64,000 nt of DNA from Afifella marina DSM 2698 (GTDB lineage Bacteria; Pseudomonadota; Alphaproteobacteria; Rhizobiales; Afifellaceae), in contig NZ_FMVW01000001.1 in assembly GCF_900102695.1 (NCBI RefSeq), positions 955,669 through 1,019,668 of the forward strand, in the 5' to 3' direction. The notes under the pieces are model-generated. The model did not search any database. It was not told where the DNA came from and saw only the letters and a list, made by a program, of their open reading frames with translations. A program made the position numbers and the translations under genes. Position 1 is the stretch's first letter; every line of letters starts with the position of its first letter. Below, piece by piece: positions 63,036 through 64,000 of the stretch.

Positions 63036-64000
63036 ATGGACGACCTGACGGATACGATCGAGACGGGTTCGGCTTCGGATTTCATCCAGGCCGGGCGTGT
63101 TCTGAAGGTGGTCTCGCCCCTGGGCGAGGATGTGCTTCTGCCGGAACGCGCGACGATCGTCGAAGGGGTGAACGAGCTCTTTTCCATCGAGCTGGTGGTC
63201 AGGGCCAAGCGCGAGGCGGTCGAGCCGGGCGAACTGATCGGGCGGCGGATCGACGTGCTGGTGGAGATCCAGCAGGGTGCCGGCGAGGAGGGCGGCGGCT
63301 TCGGCGGCGGGGGCGGCGAGGATTCCAAGATCCGCCGTCCCTTCAACGCGCTCGTCACCGATCTCGACGAGGGGCCGATGGTGACGCGCGGCGTGCGCTC
63401 CTACACGCTGACGCTGCGTCCCGAAATGTGGCTTCTGTCGCGGCGTTCCGACTGCCGCATCTTTCTCGACAAGACGGCGATGGAGGTCTGCGAGCTCCTG
63501 TTTGCCGAGCACGGCCTGACGGCGCCGGATTTTTCCGGGGTGATCCTCAATCCGCCGGCGCAGCATTATTCGGTGCAATGGAACGAGACGGACCTCGCCT
63601 ATGTGCTGCGCCGCTTCGAAGAGGATGGCCTGTTCTACTGGTTCGAGCACGAGGAGGGCCGGCACAAGCTGATGGTGGGCGACCACCAGAGCGCCTGGTC
63701 GAAGCCGTCAGCGGCGGCTGAGGGCGAGGCGGCGATGCGCATCGCGCAAGGATCATCCGACCGCAATCGCATCGACGCATGGCGGCGGCGCTATTCCTAT
63801 GTGTCGGGCAAACGCTCCGGCGCAGACTGGAACTTCGAGACGCCGAACACGGTGCCCTCGGCCGAGACGCCCTCGCTCGTCGAGCTGCCGGAGAATGCCA
63901 AACGCGAGCTTTATGAGTATCCGGCGCGCGCCATGGATGTGGCCGCGCATGAGCGCATGGAAAAGCTCCGTATGCAGGCGTCGGAGGCCGATCACGACCG
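63036..64000 (+). CDS. vgrG: T6SS spike protein VgrG (partial, cut by window end)
   Basis: The first 321 codons of VgrG; the frame is still open at the window edge. The ATG at 63036 follows CTGGAGAAAG. The gp27-like domain shows LVVRAKREAVEPGELIGRRI, PMVTRGVRSYTLTLRPEMWL, then the signature HYSVQWNETDLAYVLRRFEE and DGLFYWFEHEEG. A Gly-rich stretch (about residues 84-98, GEEGGGFGGGGGED) interrupts the usual strand region. The gp5 needle, any C-terminal effector domain and following effector-immunity genes lie beyond the window. Confidence 0.94.
   Translation, partial: MDDLTDTIETGSASDFIQAGRVLKVVSPLGEDVLLPERATIVEGVNELFSIELVVRAKREAVEPGELIGRRIDVLVEIQQGAGEEGGGFGGGGGEDSKIRRPFNALVTDLDEGPMVTRGVRSYTLTLRPEMWLLSRRSDCRIFLDKTAMEVCELLFAEHGLTAPDFSGVILNPPAQHYSVQWNETDLAYVLRRFEEDGLFYWFEHEEGRHKLMVGDHQSAWSKPSAAAEGEAAMRIAQGSSDRNRIDAWRRRYSYVSGKRSGADWNFETPNTVPSAETPSLVELPENAKRELYEYPARAMDVAAHERMEKLRMQASEADHD

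Noticed and set aside
62169..63686. 505-codon minus-strand open frame opposite the unknown gene and vgrG
   Set aside because: It crosses the hcp end, an intergenic gap and vgrG; vgrG signature motifs on the plus strand show it is a shadow.
1..64000. CRISPR arrays, tRNA/rRNA genes and intact insertion sequences
   Set aside because: No regularly spaced repeats, cloverleaf-like sequences or transposase genes with terminal repeats were seen by eye. tRNAscan and ISfinder searches were not possible here.

Overview
The window is GC-rich, densely packed DNA from an alphaproteobacterium, most likely of the order Hyphomicrobiales (Rhizobiales). The grounds are the gene families: an AapJQMP general amino-acid transporter, a SitABCD manganese transporter beside a Mur-like Fur-family regulator, and an Agrobacterium-style type VI secretion (T6SS) cluster with two tssC genes and a TagF-PppA fusion. 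The genus cannot be settled from this sequence. No rRNA, tRNA, CRISPR array or intact insertion sequence is visible.

Left part (about 0-28 kb) is a chain of uptake-plus-catabolism modules. (i) A LysR regulator faces an operon with an RraA/HMG-aldolase-like enzyme, a TctCBA tripartite transporter and a class I aminotransferase. (ii) On the minus strand, a GntR/FCD regulator with a perfect palindrome at its promoter is followed by aapJQMP, a class V aminotransferase and a threonine-aldolase-like enzyme, all closely spaced or overlapping. (iii) ilvD-type dihydroxy-acid dehydratase. (iv) sitABCD faces a Mur-like regulator across a perfect TGCAAAT-C-ATTTGCA palindrome. (v) A polar-amino-acid ABC transporter is joined to a histidine-ammonia-lyase homologue that lacks the Ala-Ser-Gly cofactor triad. 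It faces a HutC-type repressor and an FAD-dependent amine/amino-acid oxidase across a CTTGTA-CA-TACAAG operator.

Middle part (28-40.4 kb) is accessory DNA. It holds a DUF2383 ferritin-like gene and wreckage of a flavoprotein and a tetraheme cytochrome c. A seven-gene plus-strand cluster follows: two GT2 glycosyltransferases, an FAD oxidoreductase, a GtrA-like membrane protein, an NAD-dependent epimerase-like protein, a TIM-barrel sugar isomerase and a DUF2142 membrane protein. It looks like an undescribed lipid-linked glycan modification system. Then come a gene-poor stretch, two hypothetical genes and an isolated Wza-like polysaccharide export lipoprotein.

Right part (40.4-64 kb) is a T6SS. 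The minus-strand operon is tssA-tssB-tssC-tssC2-tagJ-tssE-tssF-tssG-fha-tssK-tssL(OmpA)-tssM-tagF/pppA. The divergent plus-strand operon is clpV-hcp-unknown-vgrG, with vgrG cut by the window edge. No PpkA kinase gene and no TssJ lipoprotein gene lie in the window, although Fha and the PppA phosphatase domain are present. The unknown gene between hcp and vgrG is the best candidate for a new T6SS accessory or cargo protein.
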